Assembly: GCF_020740795.1 (NCBI RefSeq)
Contig: NC_067283.1
Coordinates: 3,623,659-3,687,658 of the forward strand
From: Apus apus
Taxonomy: Eukaryota; Chordata; Aves; Apodiformes; Apodidae
Length of the DNA stretch: 64,000 nt
Reading direction: 5' to 3'
A program made the translations under genes and the position numbers. Below, in pieces: positions 49,501-58,760 of the stretch (positions are counted from its first letter, which is position 1; each line of letters begins with the position of its first letter). Under the pieces are notes generated by a model, which made no database searches, had not been told where the DNA came from, and saw nothing but the letters and a program-made list of their open reading frames with translations.

Positions 49501-52500
49501 TGCTCATAATTCACATCCAAACCTTCAAGCAATTCATAGCTGTTATTTTTGAAAACATAGTTTTGAAGCATCCTCTATTATCCTTTGTTCTGATTTCATT
49601 CTGTCTTTTTATGTCTTTTTTTTTTTTTTTCCTGAACTGCAAATTAAGTTGTTTCATAAAGTTATTTTAAATCATCTGGCCCATTGTTTGAACTTCGATG
49701 TGTATCCAGTGTGTTGCACTGTGAAACATCTTGTAATAAAAATCCCATAGGATGTGGCATTCAAATAATCAAATTGTGTTCCATGTTGATTTTGCTAGGA
49801 GCTCCCACTGCTGTGGTATTTGCTTGGGTCCTCACAAGAATCCATAGACAGAACACTGGGTAAGTCAGAGCTTGGGTAAGGAAATCATGGACATCCTATT
49901 TTGTATCATCTTTTCTATCACCTCCACATTCTCATAAAAAAAGCCTCTCCCCAGCTTTCCTGGAGCCCCTTCAGGCACTGGAAGGTGCTCTAAGATCTCC
50001 CTGGAGCCTTCTCTTCTCCAGGCTGAACACCCCAACTCTCTCAGCCTGTCTCCAGAGCAGAGCTGCTCCAGCCCTCCCATCATCTGTGTGGCCTCCTCTG
50101 GACTCTCTTCAACAGCTCCATGTTCTTCTTGTGTTCCAGGCTTCACTCTGGTTCTAAACTTCCTTTAGTTTGGGCTGCACAGGAACTTTTAGGGAGGTAT
50201 CAGTACTGGCCTTTAAAATAGTGCCTTTAAATAGTGAAACAGTCCATCACATTCCTATTCTGTGATAGAAACTCCTTCATGTGGTATGAAAAGCTCACGA
50301 CTGGTTTTGTTTGACCATTTCAGATGTTGGGATGATGATGAAAATGGAGTCGTGTTATGGATCATCAAAGGCCCCATCGTGCTAAGTATATTAGTATGTT
50401 TTTTCATTTTGTCTGGAGTATTTTTGAAATGTGAAAGTTAAGTTAGTGTCTCCTTTCAGTGAGTTGGGAGGAAAGCAACAGCACATGCTTTGTATTGCAT
50501 TTCAAATAGCTAGACATTCTTGCATAGTGTGTGGCTTTATTGTTGTATTTTTTGCTGATTTTATTGGTTATTTTTTCCTTTTTTCTCCTAAAGTCTCCTA
50601 AATCACAACCTAAAGGGTTAATCCTATATTTTCTGGAGTCATGCCAGGACATAATTGAATCATCTTGGCACCTCTGTTCCACATGTCACAGTTGTGTCTA
50701 TATTTCTGCAAGTCATTCCTGAAGAAAAGTGATTCATACTGGCAAGATTCATAGAATATGCAGCTAATTTAAACAAGAAATGCATACAGATAATTTCTTG
50801 TAGTCTGTTTTTTTAATGAGTTCTTTGGGTTTAAGCTTAAGGCAAAAAACCCCCGCCCTTATGCACACATTTATTCCACCTAAATTTAGTTAGGAAACAA
50901 TAGATCACTTAGTACTGTATGTTAAAATCCTTGTCATAAACAATGAAGGGAACAGAGGGGACTGTTTAGACCATGTAAAATCTGCAAGGTGCTGTAAACA
51001 AGTGCAAGGAATTAATACGAAACATAAACCAATTTTGAGATATGTAGATTTATACAAATCCCACACAACTTTTACCATATCTTTATGTATAACTATATAT
51101 TGTTGGGAAAAATGAATACTGTTTCTTATGCTATTGATTTGACCTGAGAGCAGATCTGCTGATTTATAGGAGATCTGAGATTCATAGGAGTGCAATTCCT
51201 ATGACCAGGGATTTTTAGTTCATTTGTATCAACTGAAAATATGTCCTGATTTGTAGTAAATTTACAGATTTTGTCTTGTCTTTTCAGATTAACTTTATTA
51301 TATTTATTAACGTGATCAGAATCCTAGTCCATAAACTGAAATCTCAAGAGGGAGGAGGGAGCCATTCGAGCCACTTTGTGTAGGTATTTCTGGGTCACCT
51401 GACATTGACCCATTCTAGCTGCTATAAGAGATGTTTTATGGGCAGGAGCACAAAATGCTCTATTCCACACTAATAGAAAGAGAAATCCCCAGAAGAAATA
51501 AAAATGTCAGCTTTCCTTTTCATCCCAAATATCACATCTCTCTTCCTCTTCTGGGGGACCAGGGTTGGGTGGGTGTGTTGGGCAGAATGAGAAAAACAAA
51601 ATAGAAAATTATTGCAGCTTCAACAGGACTCAGCTTGAAAGTGTAAAGACTAAATGCATCCATCTTTCTTCCAGCCCTTTCCACACAAGTGGCCACAGAA
51701 AGGTGCACATTATTTCCTTTAAATTCTTCTCAGTAATGGGATGATGATGTTCTGGTAACTGAACTTAATCTTTACTGCTTACAGTCCCCTTCACAATCAA
51801 TGGGAATCTCAGCAATGCTGTCAGAGGACTCTAGGGAGCTCTTAGAGTCATCCTAGCTTATGTAGCTGTGGCTGTTAGTTATGGCACAGGACCTAGTGTA
51901 ATCCTGTGTCCTTCTGGAGTGAGCTGAAGTCCAAGTGGAATACCCTAGGATGTCATCAGTGGCTCTCACTCCACTCTTAAAGCAACTGACTCAAGTCCTA
52001 TAGACAGTGATGATTAGATCTCCACTGACAGGTTGGGAAGTTGAGACACTTATACGGGGGAATACCTACATGTGGCCGAGATCTGTCTCAGGACTGTAGA
52101 TCAGACTACCCTATTTTTGCATGTATAACAGAAGAAAAATCCTTAAAAGTCAACCCAGAAAAGTTGAATGTTTATTTGTTCATCTCTGCTCACTGGCTGT
52201 CGATGGTGGCAGTGGCAGACAGTAATCTTTCCATAACAATTGGAGGTAGTTGCCACCATTATGGAGCTGTTCTCAGTATTTAAATTTGTTCCAGCTTGGA
52301 GCTGTTATCACTAATTCTATATTTCTAACAGTGCTTTGTTCTTCAATTCTTGGTTTGCCAGGAGACTTGCTAAATCCACCTTACTCTTGATCCCCCTCTT
52401 TGGAGTACACTACATTGTGTTTGCATTTTGCCCAGAAAGCACTGGTCTGGATGCTCGCCTTTATATTGAGTTGGGCTTGGGTTCTTTCCAGGTAAGCTGG

Positions 52501-54461
52501 ACAAAATGGTTCTAATTCCTAAGAGATTTGGGCTGAAACATTATCTTTTTGGTTGGTTATGAGAGGAAGTGTTAATAATGCACCTAAATTCAACACACAC
52601 ATTCCATCTTACTGTTTTGTGAGCTCTTTCTGTTGTTTGTTCCCTTATTATTTGAAATCTCTCACTAGTTTTGAGTTCTGACTCCATGTTAATAATCACA
52701 CAAAAAAATTACATTTACCTTTATTGAATAGCTGAGTCCCATCAAGATCAGCCTATGGATGAAGATGAACTGATTGAAACTGATTCCACATATAATAAAG
52801 GTGATGAGCAGAGGATTGAAAAAAACAAGGATAATACGTAGCAAACTGTTCTGGCCTTAAACTTGAGCAGTAATAAATCCACCAGGTTAATATTTCTTCA
52901 TTTTTTGTATTTTACTATGCCACTGTTCAGAACCATATCCTGAACTTGAGAGGGCCATGGTCTGGGTATGGTACACATTGTAAAAAAGACCTGAGATCTC
53001 TTTCCTTCCCCTTTCCCTTGTACCCCACAACAGCTTGTTCCTGTTGATGTGTGTTGAAAACGATCCCTCTTCCATGCTTCCCTTTCAACCATGTCCACAC
53101 TCTGGTTTATTCACTGCTGTAAATCTAGACTAGAACAAGGCAGAGGTCCTTACTACCTTATGTGAGGAAGAATTTGTTTGCAGGATACAATGAACAGAAG
53201 CTCCTTGGTGTCTCCATACAACAGCAATAATATGCATACAGTATCACCAATCCGTTGAGGAATTTAATCCTACTCTGAAGCCCAATAATTAGTGGCACAT
53301 CACCTAAATTCCAATGAGACAATGGAAAAATCTGCAGTTTTGCTGTCTTACTCAAATTTTGAATGAAACTTGATGTCTTTCACTGATTCTGTGCTCCTGA
53401 TGGTTGACTTTCTTCTCCATACACTCCTTGTCCCAGGGTTTTGTTGTCGCTCTTCTATATTGCTTCTCAAATGCAGAGGTAAGTAGCAAGTACCTACATT
53501 TATCAACATTTTTTAAACTTATGGGCCTATTTCCAGAGCAGACCTGTGTTTTTTTCTGCTCCTGAAAGCATGAAACACCCATATCTTTCTTTTTCCCCTT
53601 AATACCTTCGTTGACTTGATTTGTATTGATACAGTTCAGACAGAAGAACACAAAATGAGCTTAGAAGCAGTGACCCTTTACAAATGGTTGGTGACTGTCA
53701 GGGAAGTTTCTTCTGCTTTATGTCTGATAGTTACTGTGATGATGTCTCAATGGAAAGTTTGTAACACTCCTTAAATTTCTTTAGTTTTGTTTTTTTCATA
53801 GTGAATTTCTTCCTTTTCCCTTTCTCTCTCCCTCTCCCTTTTCTCTTTCCAGGGCATCCTGTGCATTTTCAGTAGTTTTGCTCAAACACTTTCTCTCCTG
53901 TTTTTGTAACATTTTTATAATTTCTATAAATTCTCTGTAGAATGCTTTAGCCTACAATCTAATAATTAATTAGTTAATTAAATGAATTTGCATGCACTTT
54001 ACCCAGAAGAGTAGAATGAAACAAAAGCCATGAGAAAATGTAAAAACACAGCTCATACTCAGAAACGTGTAGGTTATATGGGAAGGAGAATCCAGAGTGT
54101 CCCAGTGCCTCAGTCTCTCCACTGCCTTAGAATGGACACTCATAGAGGTGATTAAACATATCATAGACTCCCAGAATGGTAGTTAAGCAGATATTTTGGC
54201 ATGTTTTTACCTTCAATGCCCACTAAGTCTTTATTTTCTGATTCTTTTATTTTTTAAATTCTTTTTCTACAGGTTCAAAGTGAACTGAAGAAACAACTGT
54301 GCAAATGGCAGTATCAAGAATACCTGAACTTCACACACAAACCAGGGACTTTGTCCAGAGAAAACAGTCCAGTCAACTATGTCACTCAGTTATCACTGCT
54401 TGAAAAAATTAGTCCAAAAAGGAAAACTTCTGTGTACCAGAATGGTGTAACTTCTGTCTGA
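28546..54461 (+). CDS. Class B1 (secretin-family) GPCR, GHRH-receptor/VPAC type; 13 coding exons
   Basis: Plasma-membrane receptor for a glucagon/secretin-superfamily peptide; the family couples mainly to Gs and cAMP. Coding segments are 28546-28590, 38182-38281, 41927-42034, 42779-42888, 45545-45642, 47121-47253, 47724-47877, 49799-49859, 50324-50393, 51288-51379, 52362-52491, 53437-53478 and 54273-54461. They join without a frame break into 443 residues plus stop, close to the family norm (about 420-460). Signal peptide is about residues 1-18, ectodomain 19-125 with seven Cys (23, 36, 50, 59, 73, 91, 108), TM1-TM7 about 127-380, tail 382-443. Class B marks include RNYIHMHLF in TM2, LLIEGIYL (Glu222) in TM3, the Cys201-Cys271 pair, IIKGPIVLS in TM5 and GLGSFQGF (Gln367) in TM7. 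[12 protein letters not shown] and the TM5-TM7 text favour the GHRH receptor. VACKAA, ANFFWLL and the C-terminal tail favour VPAC1. A GHRH-like-peptide (PRP) receptor or second GHRH receptor of birds is my best inference. Exon lengths from 3 to 12 mostly match those I recall for mammalian GHRHR. Family call is firm; the exact paralogue is not. Confidence 0.9.
28768..28832. repeat. A-rich low-complexity tract in intron 1
   Basis: aaataaag/aaaaagggggg words shortly behind exon 1. Confidence 0.6.
31930..32524 (+). mobile_element. CR1 LINE in intron 1, sense to the receptor gene
   Basis: ORF2 end ([20 protein letters not shown]) with several small deletions, then ggttggatctagatgatctt and a tattctattattctatg tail. 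The only clear sense-oriented CR1 inside the gene. Confidence 0.93.
34915..35215 (+). repeat. T/G-rich low-complexity tract
   Basis: Imperfect ttttattttatttta and ttttgtttg words for about 300 bases. The 115- and 98-codon frames over it are Phe/Leu-rich artefacts. Confidence 0.85.
37901..38060 (+). repeat. (TTCC)n followed by (CTCC)n, about 160 bp
   Basis: About 34 nearly perfect TTCC units pass into six CTCC units. The block ends roughly 120 bases before exon 2 and is pure pyrimidine on the transcribed-sense strand. Confidence 0.98.
38182..38281 (+). CDS. Receptor exon 2: N-terminal ectodomain helix
   Basis: Residues 16-48 begin VEGIHPEC and include Cys23 and Cys36. HPEC followed by an amphipathic helix and a second Cys matches the start of the GHRH receptor ectodomain. 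Asn40-Glu-Ser is a potential N-glycosylation site. The acceptor is a pyrimidine tract ending ccaag, the donor is gtaatg, and the exon ends in phase 1 as exon 3 requires. Confidence 0.9.
38282..41926 (+). other. Intron 2 (3.6 kb)
   Basis: AT-rich, no repeat family recognised except the inverted repeat at its 5' end. A 68-codon hydrophobic ORF at 39242-39448 is not supported by anything else. Confidence 0.7.
38295..38326 (+). repeat. AT-rich inverted repeat just after the exon 2 donor
   Basis: Two perfect 13-base arms (ttgcatatatata / tatatatatgcaa) around a 6-base loop, starting 14 bases behind the exon 2 boundary. Would form a stem-loop in the pre-mRNA. Confidence 0.85.
41927..42034 (+). CDS. 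Receptor exon 3: ectodomain core with WDGLTCWP
   Basis: Residues 49-84 carry Cys50, Cys59 and Cys73 and the class B signature C-x3-WDGLTCWP, whose Trp and Asp stabilise the hormone-binding fold. Length is 108 bases, phase 1 at both ends. The acceptor is a long T tract plus cag. The 3' junction reads catg|gcaaga, a GC donor; no GT is available before the frame closes downstream. Confidence 0.88.
42331..42412 (-). mobile_element. Very degraded CR1-like tail in intron 3
   Basis: gtcacagaataattaatatt and ttccaatcctccagtcagag recall an antisense CR1 3' end. Weak. Confidence 0.4.
42779..42888 (+). CDS. Receptor exon 4: ectodomain end (Cys91, Cys108)
   Basis: Completes Gly85 and runs to Gln121. 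It contains the glycosylation sequon Asn90-Cys-Thr, then WSEPFPPY, very like the GHRH receptor, and the last ectodomain cysteine in IACGFDEG. Where relatives have C-T-x-x-G-W this protein has C-T-Q-E-A-Y-W, one residue longer and without the Gly. Donor is gtgagg; phase 1 in, phase 0 out. Confidence 0.9.
43583..43805 (-). mobile_element. CR1 fragment in intron 4, antisense
   Basis: agaattacagaatcatagaa, ggatcaccaagtccaaccat and ctccctgggcagcctgttcc identify the reverse complement of a CR1 3' end, a subfamily related to the copy at 46,328. Confidence 0.92.
44426..44825 (-). mobile_element. CR1 fragment in intron 4, antisense
   Basis: acacacagaatggtttgggt through catgggcagggacaccttcc and the ORF2 end; same main subfamily as the copies at 16,252 and 21,990 but more diverged. 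Confidence 0.92.
45263..45312. repeat. Three tandem units of ggtcaccattgcagat type
   Basis: Three copies of a 17-19-base unit (first has ggtctcc) lie in intron 4, about 230 bases before exon 5. Each unit contains a cag. Confidence 0.85.
45545..45642 (+). CDS. Receptor exon 5: pre-TM1 and TM1
   Basis: Residues 122-153 plus two bases of Arg154. [15 protein letters not shown] leads into an Ala/Ile/Leu helix that ends AAFR, the normal end of TM1 before the first intracellular loop. Length is 98 bases, phase 0 in and 2 out, donor gtaaaa. Confidence 0.92.
46328..46712 (-). mobile_element. CR1 fragment in intron 5, antisense
   Basis: Reverse complement of CR1: agaatcatagacctttaagt, gtggctccaccacatcccca, then the ORF2 end to ccccagctccctcagccact. 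The minus-strand translation includes [20 protein letters not shown]. Confidence 0.92.
47121..47253 (+). CDS. Receptor exon 6: ICL1 and TM2
   Basis: Completes Arg154 and encodes residues 155-198. [14 protein letters not shown] is almost invariant in VPAC and secretin receptors and holds the polar-network histidine of TM2. [17 protein letters not shown] follows. Length is 133 bases, acceptor tgtcag, donor gtactc, phase 0 out. Confidence 0.95.
47421..47472. repeat. Local duplication, 31-bp spacing, intron 6
   Basis: The 21-mer ctttgatataaggtaaagat(a) occurs at 47421 and again at 47452, separated by a related ataagatatac linker. Recent short tandem duplication. Confidence 0.85.
47724..47877 (+). 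CDS. Receptor exon 7: TM3, ICL2 and start of TM4
   Basis: Residues 199-249 plus one base of Gly250. It includes Cys201 (disulphide partner of Cys271), [13 protein letters not shown] with the invariant Glu222, and WWFILTGWG opening TM4. Length is 154 bases; donor is gttagt after GGCTGGG. Confidence 0.95.
49799..49859 (+). CDS. Receptor exon 8: TM4 to ECL2
   Basis: Residues 250-269 plus two bases of Gly270, reading [19 protein letters not shown]. Acceptor is gctag, donor gtaagt. The 61-base length and phases are typical of the family. Confidence 0.9.
49938..50150 (-). mobile_element. CR1 fragment in intron 8, antisense
   Basis: ccccagctttcctggagccc through ctccaggctgaacaccccaa to ctccatgttcttcttgtgtt, an internal CR1 segment without tail. 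It fills nearly half of the 464-base intron and begins about 80 bases behind the exon 8 donor. Confidence 0.9.
50324..50393 (+). CDS. Receptor exon 9: ECL2 Cys and TM5
   Basis: Residues 270-293: GCWDDDENG followed by [13 protein letters not shown]. Cys271-Trp and IIKGP are hallmark class B positions. Length is 70 bases, donor gtatgt, phase 0 out. Confidence 0.95.
51288..51379 (+). CDS. Receptor exon 10: TM5 end and ICL3
   Basis: Residues 294-323 plus two bases of Val324: [18 protein letters not shown], then a Gly/Ser-rich third intracellular loop. IRIL-x-KL is the conserved G-protein-contact region. The donor must be gtaggt after TTTGT; reading three bases further would meet TAG. The 92-base length and phase 2 fit exon 11. 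Confidence 0.92.
52362..52491 (+). CDS. Receptor exon 11: TM6 and ECL3
   Basis: Completes Val324, then [20 protein letters not shown], the near-invariant ICL3/TM6 motif including the PLFG kink. ECL3 and IELGLGSFQ opening TM7 follow, with conserved Gln367. Length is 130 bases, acceptor tgccag, donor gtaagc. Confidence 0.96.
53437..53478 (+). CDS. Receptor exon 12: TM7 micro-exon
   Basis: A 42-base exon encoding [14 protein letters not shown] (residues 368-381), the end of TM7 and start of helix 8. This short exon is characteristic of class B receptors. Acceptor is tcccag, donor gtaagt, phase 0 both sides. Confidence 0.95.
54273..54461 (+). CDS. Receptor exon 13: cytoplasmic tail and stop
   Basis: Begins [17 protein letters not shown] (helix 8) and ends [17 protein letters not shown] followed by TGA. 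The many Ser/Thr are possible phosphorylation sites for desensitisation. The final V-T-S-V fits a class I PDZ ligand. The last 25 residues resemble the VPAC1 tail more than that of the mammalian GHRH receptor. Confidence 0.92.
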   Translation, partial: VQSELKKQLCKWQYQEYLNFTHKPGTLSRENSPVNYVTQLSLLEKISPKRKTSVYQNGVTSV

Positions 54462-56110
54462 GCTTTTCTAATAGGTTGAGTTGCTGTGGTGTTTTAACCC
54501 ACTAACTAAGAGGCGGCCAGTTTGGATTCTCTATGGCTTTTTGTAGTGCCAAGAGCCTTCTGCGAGTGTCTGGTTCTGAATGTGAGCTGCTTTTCTCACC
54601 TGGTACAGATCAGTCTCACAATCTTTGTTCTCTCTCTCCTTAAGCACATAAAATCCACCTCTTTTGTTTTGAAAAGCCAGACCTTGAGCTAGTGTGAATC
54701 ACATGTCAGCAGCCCCCCAAAAAAAGGAACTATATTAATGTCTTCCGGGCACAGCATGTTTGTCACATCTGTGAGTGTTTCTCAGAATTTTCAGTTTTAG
54801 GAGCACTCATCTTCATTTGAAACCGTAAGTGGTAGCAAAGGTTTGCCACATGATTAATGATTTTTTACTAGTTATTTTGATGCAACTTGAGCCACCTTAA
54901 TGGGAATTACTTATGGAGCAGCAACCTCCTTCAAAAGAAATCTCAAGGTGTCTTAAGAGTGACACAAAAAGAGAAGGAGTTATGTTATCTACTCGGGATT
55001 TTTTTTCTTCCATGCCTGTTAAATTAGGCCAGTGGACCCCAAGCCCTTTCTTGTTTGTGGGAAAACATGGAGTAGCTGACATTTAGGCAGATACTATGTG
55101 TGTGAAGAATGTACAGCAAACCCAATGCAGCGTGCTTGCTGGGCTACCTTGAACTCAGAATAACTTACAGATATAACTCTAGTGCCCAGATGCTGGTACA
55201 GGTGTAGCTGGAACAGACTTTCTGCCACCATAACCTTGAAGGCTGGCTGGATCCATCGAGCAAATACACAATTAAACTCTGCTTTTGTGTTTTTTAGGGA
55301 CCTCTCTTGAAGGATTAATCTGCTGTGGTTGTTATGATTATGTCAATCCTGCCCATCAGTTCTCAGCTTATTATCATTCCATTCAATGATATTTCTGGGG
55401 TCAGAATTATAAACACAGCAGTTTATCCCTTCTTTGGGTGGCCTTCCTCTTTCTTCAAGATTGAGTTAGACTCTACCTCAAAGTCTCCAGAAGTAAAGAA
55501 AGACACACAAGGTACTCTAGACACAGACAGAGGTCCTTTCGAGATAGGACCATTCCCAGGAGAACCTGCATTCAGACTTGAAAGCACTGCTAGACACCAT
55601 GGTCATACAAGTACACGTTGGTTTTCTGTGAAATGCAGTATCAGTTTAGCTTCAAAAAGTAGTGTTCCAGTCCCTCATTTTGCTCTACTCTTGGTTAATA
55701 TTTTAGGCTAGAAGACATTTGACTTTGTGGAAATGTTATTGATTTTAATTGTTTGATGTCTCGTCCCATTATTAGAATAGAGATCAATTGCCCAGATTTC
55801 AGTAAATATTTAACCCTTTTGCCCCAACAAATCAGATGTTGTAGTTTTGTCTCTTCTGACTTCCTTCTCAGTTTTCCTTGTAAGAGTAACCTTTGCTCCA
55901 GTGTTAAGATTGCTGGCTAGCACAGTGATGTGAACACATTCATATGACTTCCACCTATAAAACACAAGTGATAATTGCAGATGTTGTGAGTTTGTAAATT
56001 TTGTCAGTTTGGATATTTCATTTGAGACTTTATAGGAAAAAAGACAGTCTTATAATTGTGTTTTGTATGGATACAGTTTTGAAGCCAATAAATATGTACA
56101 ATTTTTACCT
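54462..56110 (+). other. Probable 3' UTR of the receptor gene
   Basis: AT-rich non-coding sequence follows the TGA without a splice donor I would trust. The first canonical AATAAA lies at 56087-56092. A 128-codon open stretch at 55325-55711 shows no family resemblance. A shorter transcript ending near the ATTAAA at about 55271 is possible. Confidence 0.5.
56087..56092 (+). terminator. Candidate poly(A) signal AATAAA
   Basis: First AATAAA downstream of the receptor stop codon, about 1.6 kb away, followed by T-rich sequence at 56101-56114 that could serve as the downstream element. Confidence 0.5.
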
Positions 56111-56118
56111 TTTTGTCC

Positions 56119-56161
56119 AAGAACCATGAACTAAGAACCAAGAATCATGAACCACGAACCT
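56119..56161. repeat. Short tandem repeat of gaaccatgaac-type units
   Basis: Four imperfect units (gaaccatgaac, gaaccaagaatc, atgaacc, acgaacc) lie just after the candidate poly(A) site. Confidence 0.65.
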
Positions 56162-58607
56162 GCAGCCTGAGTTAAGACTCTACCCCCCTTTCAAGACACT
56201 GTCACTAAGATGCAGATCTGTGGTCCCCTGCTTCTCTCCATTTTTGAGAGAAGATGACTAGTTGAGGTATCTGACAAATTCTGAATGTTTTCTTGAGGAA
56301 ACAGTTGTGATAAACTTTACTGAGTTGTCTGTCTGAAGGAACTGACTCATATCTCTTTGTCCTCCTTCAGGGAGGAACAAAGTTGGAGGGGATCATACTT
56401 CTGCTGTGGAATGACCTGGCAATGTTAATTCCAAAAAAACACTGGCCTGAGGCTTTGTGTTATGGAGACTTCTCCCAGAACAACCCCTTTTTGACTTCTT
56501 TCCCACCTAATTTCATAATTTATTTAGTGTATGTATCAGCCATCTTGCTTCACATGGCAATTCCCACTTCCCAGCTGAGCTCCCAGGATGTCCTGCATTT
56601 GACTTGAAGACCACCCATGTCCCTATATCTCCCCTTCCTTTATTAGTGGAAAACTTCTTTACTGGACCAAGGATCTAGAGGAAGGAGAAATGATAGCAAA
56701 GAAAGGTGATAGGTCTCTGTACATCATGAAGGATCTTTCCATCAATCATTGTGTTTAGTTTCCTTATAAAAATTCAACAGCTGTAGCAAACCCACCATAT
56801 GTGCCAGACCCTGCAGCCAGGTTTATACCCACGTACCATCACCCTGCACATTCAGCTTGCATTAACTCCCCAGATACCTTCTTTTGCCTCAAGCTCTTCC
56901 CAGTCACAATCACAGGTCATCTTAAAGAGAACCAATCCAATGCCTCAAAAGTCTTCCAACGACCTCACCAATACACTGGCCACCTGATCTGCCTGGCCTT
57001 TGTCCAAAATGTTGTTGCATCCCTCCCAGTGCTATTAACATTCCCAAGCCTTTTGCTTTTCAAACATTTTGGCTCAGAATGTGTAAGCCATGAGCTGGAT
57101 TTGAGAGCTGTGTGAAGATATTCTGCAAATATACAAACCCATTATTTACATCATTTGTATAAACACTTGGCATAACCTGGTGATGAGGTTAATCTTAGGG
57201 AGTGCAAGTTTCTTGGATAAATGTTTTGGTTGGGCTGTGAAAAAGCTGCTGATCCCTTCTTGATGCCACATCTGAGGGCAGGATGGAGCTTGTAGGAGTA
57301 GGGAACGCTTCAGGGATACATTTCTTCACAGCAGGGCTGGGAAGGCAGCAAAAGGGGATGGCACAAACGGTGCCTTCAAGTGCTGTGCAGTCTGTGTGGA
57401 GGCACTGCCATCTCCTGGTGCATGGTGTGTGCTGGACACACTGCTGCTCTGTCTGGATGTGTGCAGCCCAGAAGGCTCAACAGCACATAGAAACATTGGC
57501 TCCTGCTCACAGCCAGGATGAACCTGAGATATGCCCTCTCCCAGGTGAGATTTAAATGGTTACCCAAGGACAGCTGCAATAAAACATTGTTATATCAGCT
57601 AGTAAAAGCTGCTTTCTCTTCCTCTACTCCCCTGGAATTTTGTACACAGCTTGACTCTTCAAGTACTATTTTTAAATCCCTTTACAACCTACAAGACTAC
57701 CTGGAAAGATTAAAAACAACGGGTTTTTTTTTTTTTAATATAAATGAAATTTCTCACCAATAGTAGCTTTCTAACTCTAAGAGTGTCAGTATATTTTTTT
57801 CCAGATTAAAATAAGTCTTTCCAGCAGGCAGCTTTACCTAGTTTGCCAATGCTGAGCTTCCCCAAGGTTGCCTAATCCACCCAGAGCTGGATTTTTAGAG
57901 CAGAATAGGCTATTGGGAAAACAAAACAAGACAAACAAACAAAAACAAACAAACAAACAAAAAACAGGCCTGTAAAAGATGAGAGATTTCTGTTCATCTC
58001 AAACTAAAGGAAGAAAGAATCAATTAATTTAAAACTGCATTGCATGGCAGAGAATGATCTTCAGGAAAATTAAATGTTGTGATCAGAAATATCCAACGTG
58101 AGGCTCGTTTTGTAAAGCAAAAGCGTTCAGCTCAATGATCAATAAACTGAAGCATCTGTATGTTGCAGCCTATACCAGTGGAAGTATTAATAATACAGTT
58201 GGTGAAACCCATGAGCCACTCAGCTCTCCCAAACTAAGCACTAAGTTGGATTCTATTGTATAAACATAGCTACCAAATACCACTGGAGATGTCTTGGGGG
58301 TTCCAAGACATCTATGCTGTCTTGGAGATATAATTCAGTTTTTGGGACACTTTCCTGGAAGAGCAGCTGAAGGCCAGGCAGGACATGACACAGCTCACAA
58401 AATCTCACAAGCTACTTGCATTTAAGCATCCAATTCCTGCTGTAGGTGTCCATTATCTGTAATGAAAGCCAGGGCACCTTGGCTGTGTGTACATCCCTTC
58501 CTATTCCCTCAGCCCTACACGAGATAAACTCCATCTTATCATTAAAGCACATTAAAAGAGGGTTATAGCTTGTTTTCTTTGTATTCAGGCTACCTGTGTG
58601 GTTGCAT
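56162..58607. other. Downstream intergenic, no gene recognised
   Basis: ORFs up to 104 codons (56801-57115) overlap in several frames and lack family features. Contains the (CAAA)n tract listed below. Confidence 0.45.
57918..57965. repeat. (CAAA)n microsatellite
   Basis: acaaacaaacaaaaacaaac and further units, about eleven imperfect copies. Confidence 0.92.
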
Positions 58608-58760
58608 CACATTCCTCATCCCTGGAAATGTTCAAGGGCAGGTTGGATGAAGCTTGTAGCAACCTGGGCGGTGGGAGGTGTCCCTGCCCATGCAGAGGGG
58701 TTGGAACTGGATGATCTTTAAGGTCCCTTCCAACCCAAAACATTCCATGATTTTATGACC
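58608..58760 (+). mobile_element. CR1 3' fragment
   Basis: ggaaatgttcaagggcaggt, ggaggtgtccctgcccatgc, gatgatctttaaggtccctt and a ttccatgattttatga tail. Confidence 0.93.

Noticed and set aside
51377..51383. Alternative exon 10 end three or four bases later
   Set aside because: It would place an in-frame TAG or break the phase with exon 11; the gtaggt donor after 51379 gives the expected 92-base exon.
55325..55711. 128-codon ORF downstream of the receptor as a separate gene
   Set aside because: Falls within the probable 3' UTR before the first AATAAA and shows no recognisable protein family.
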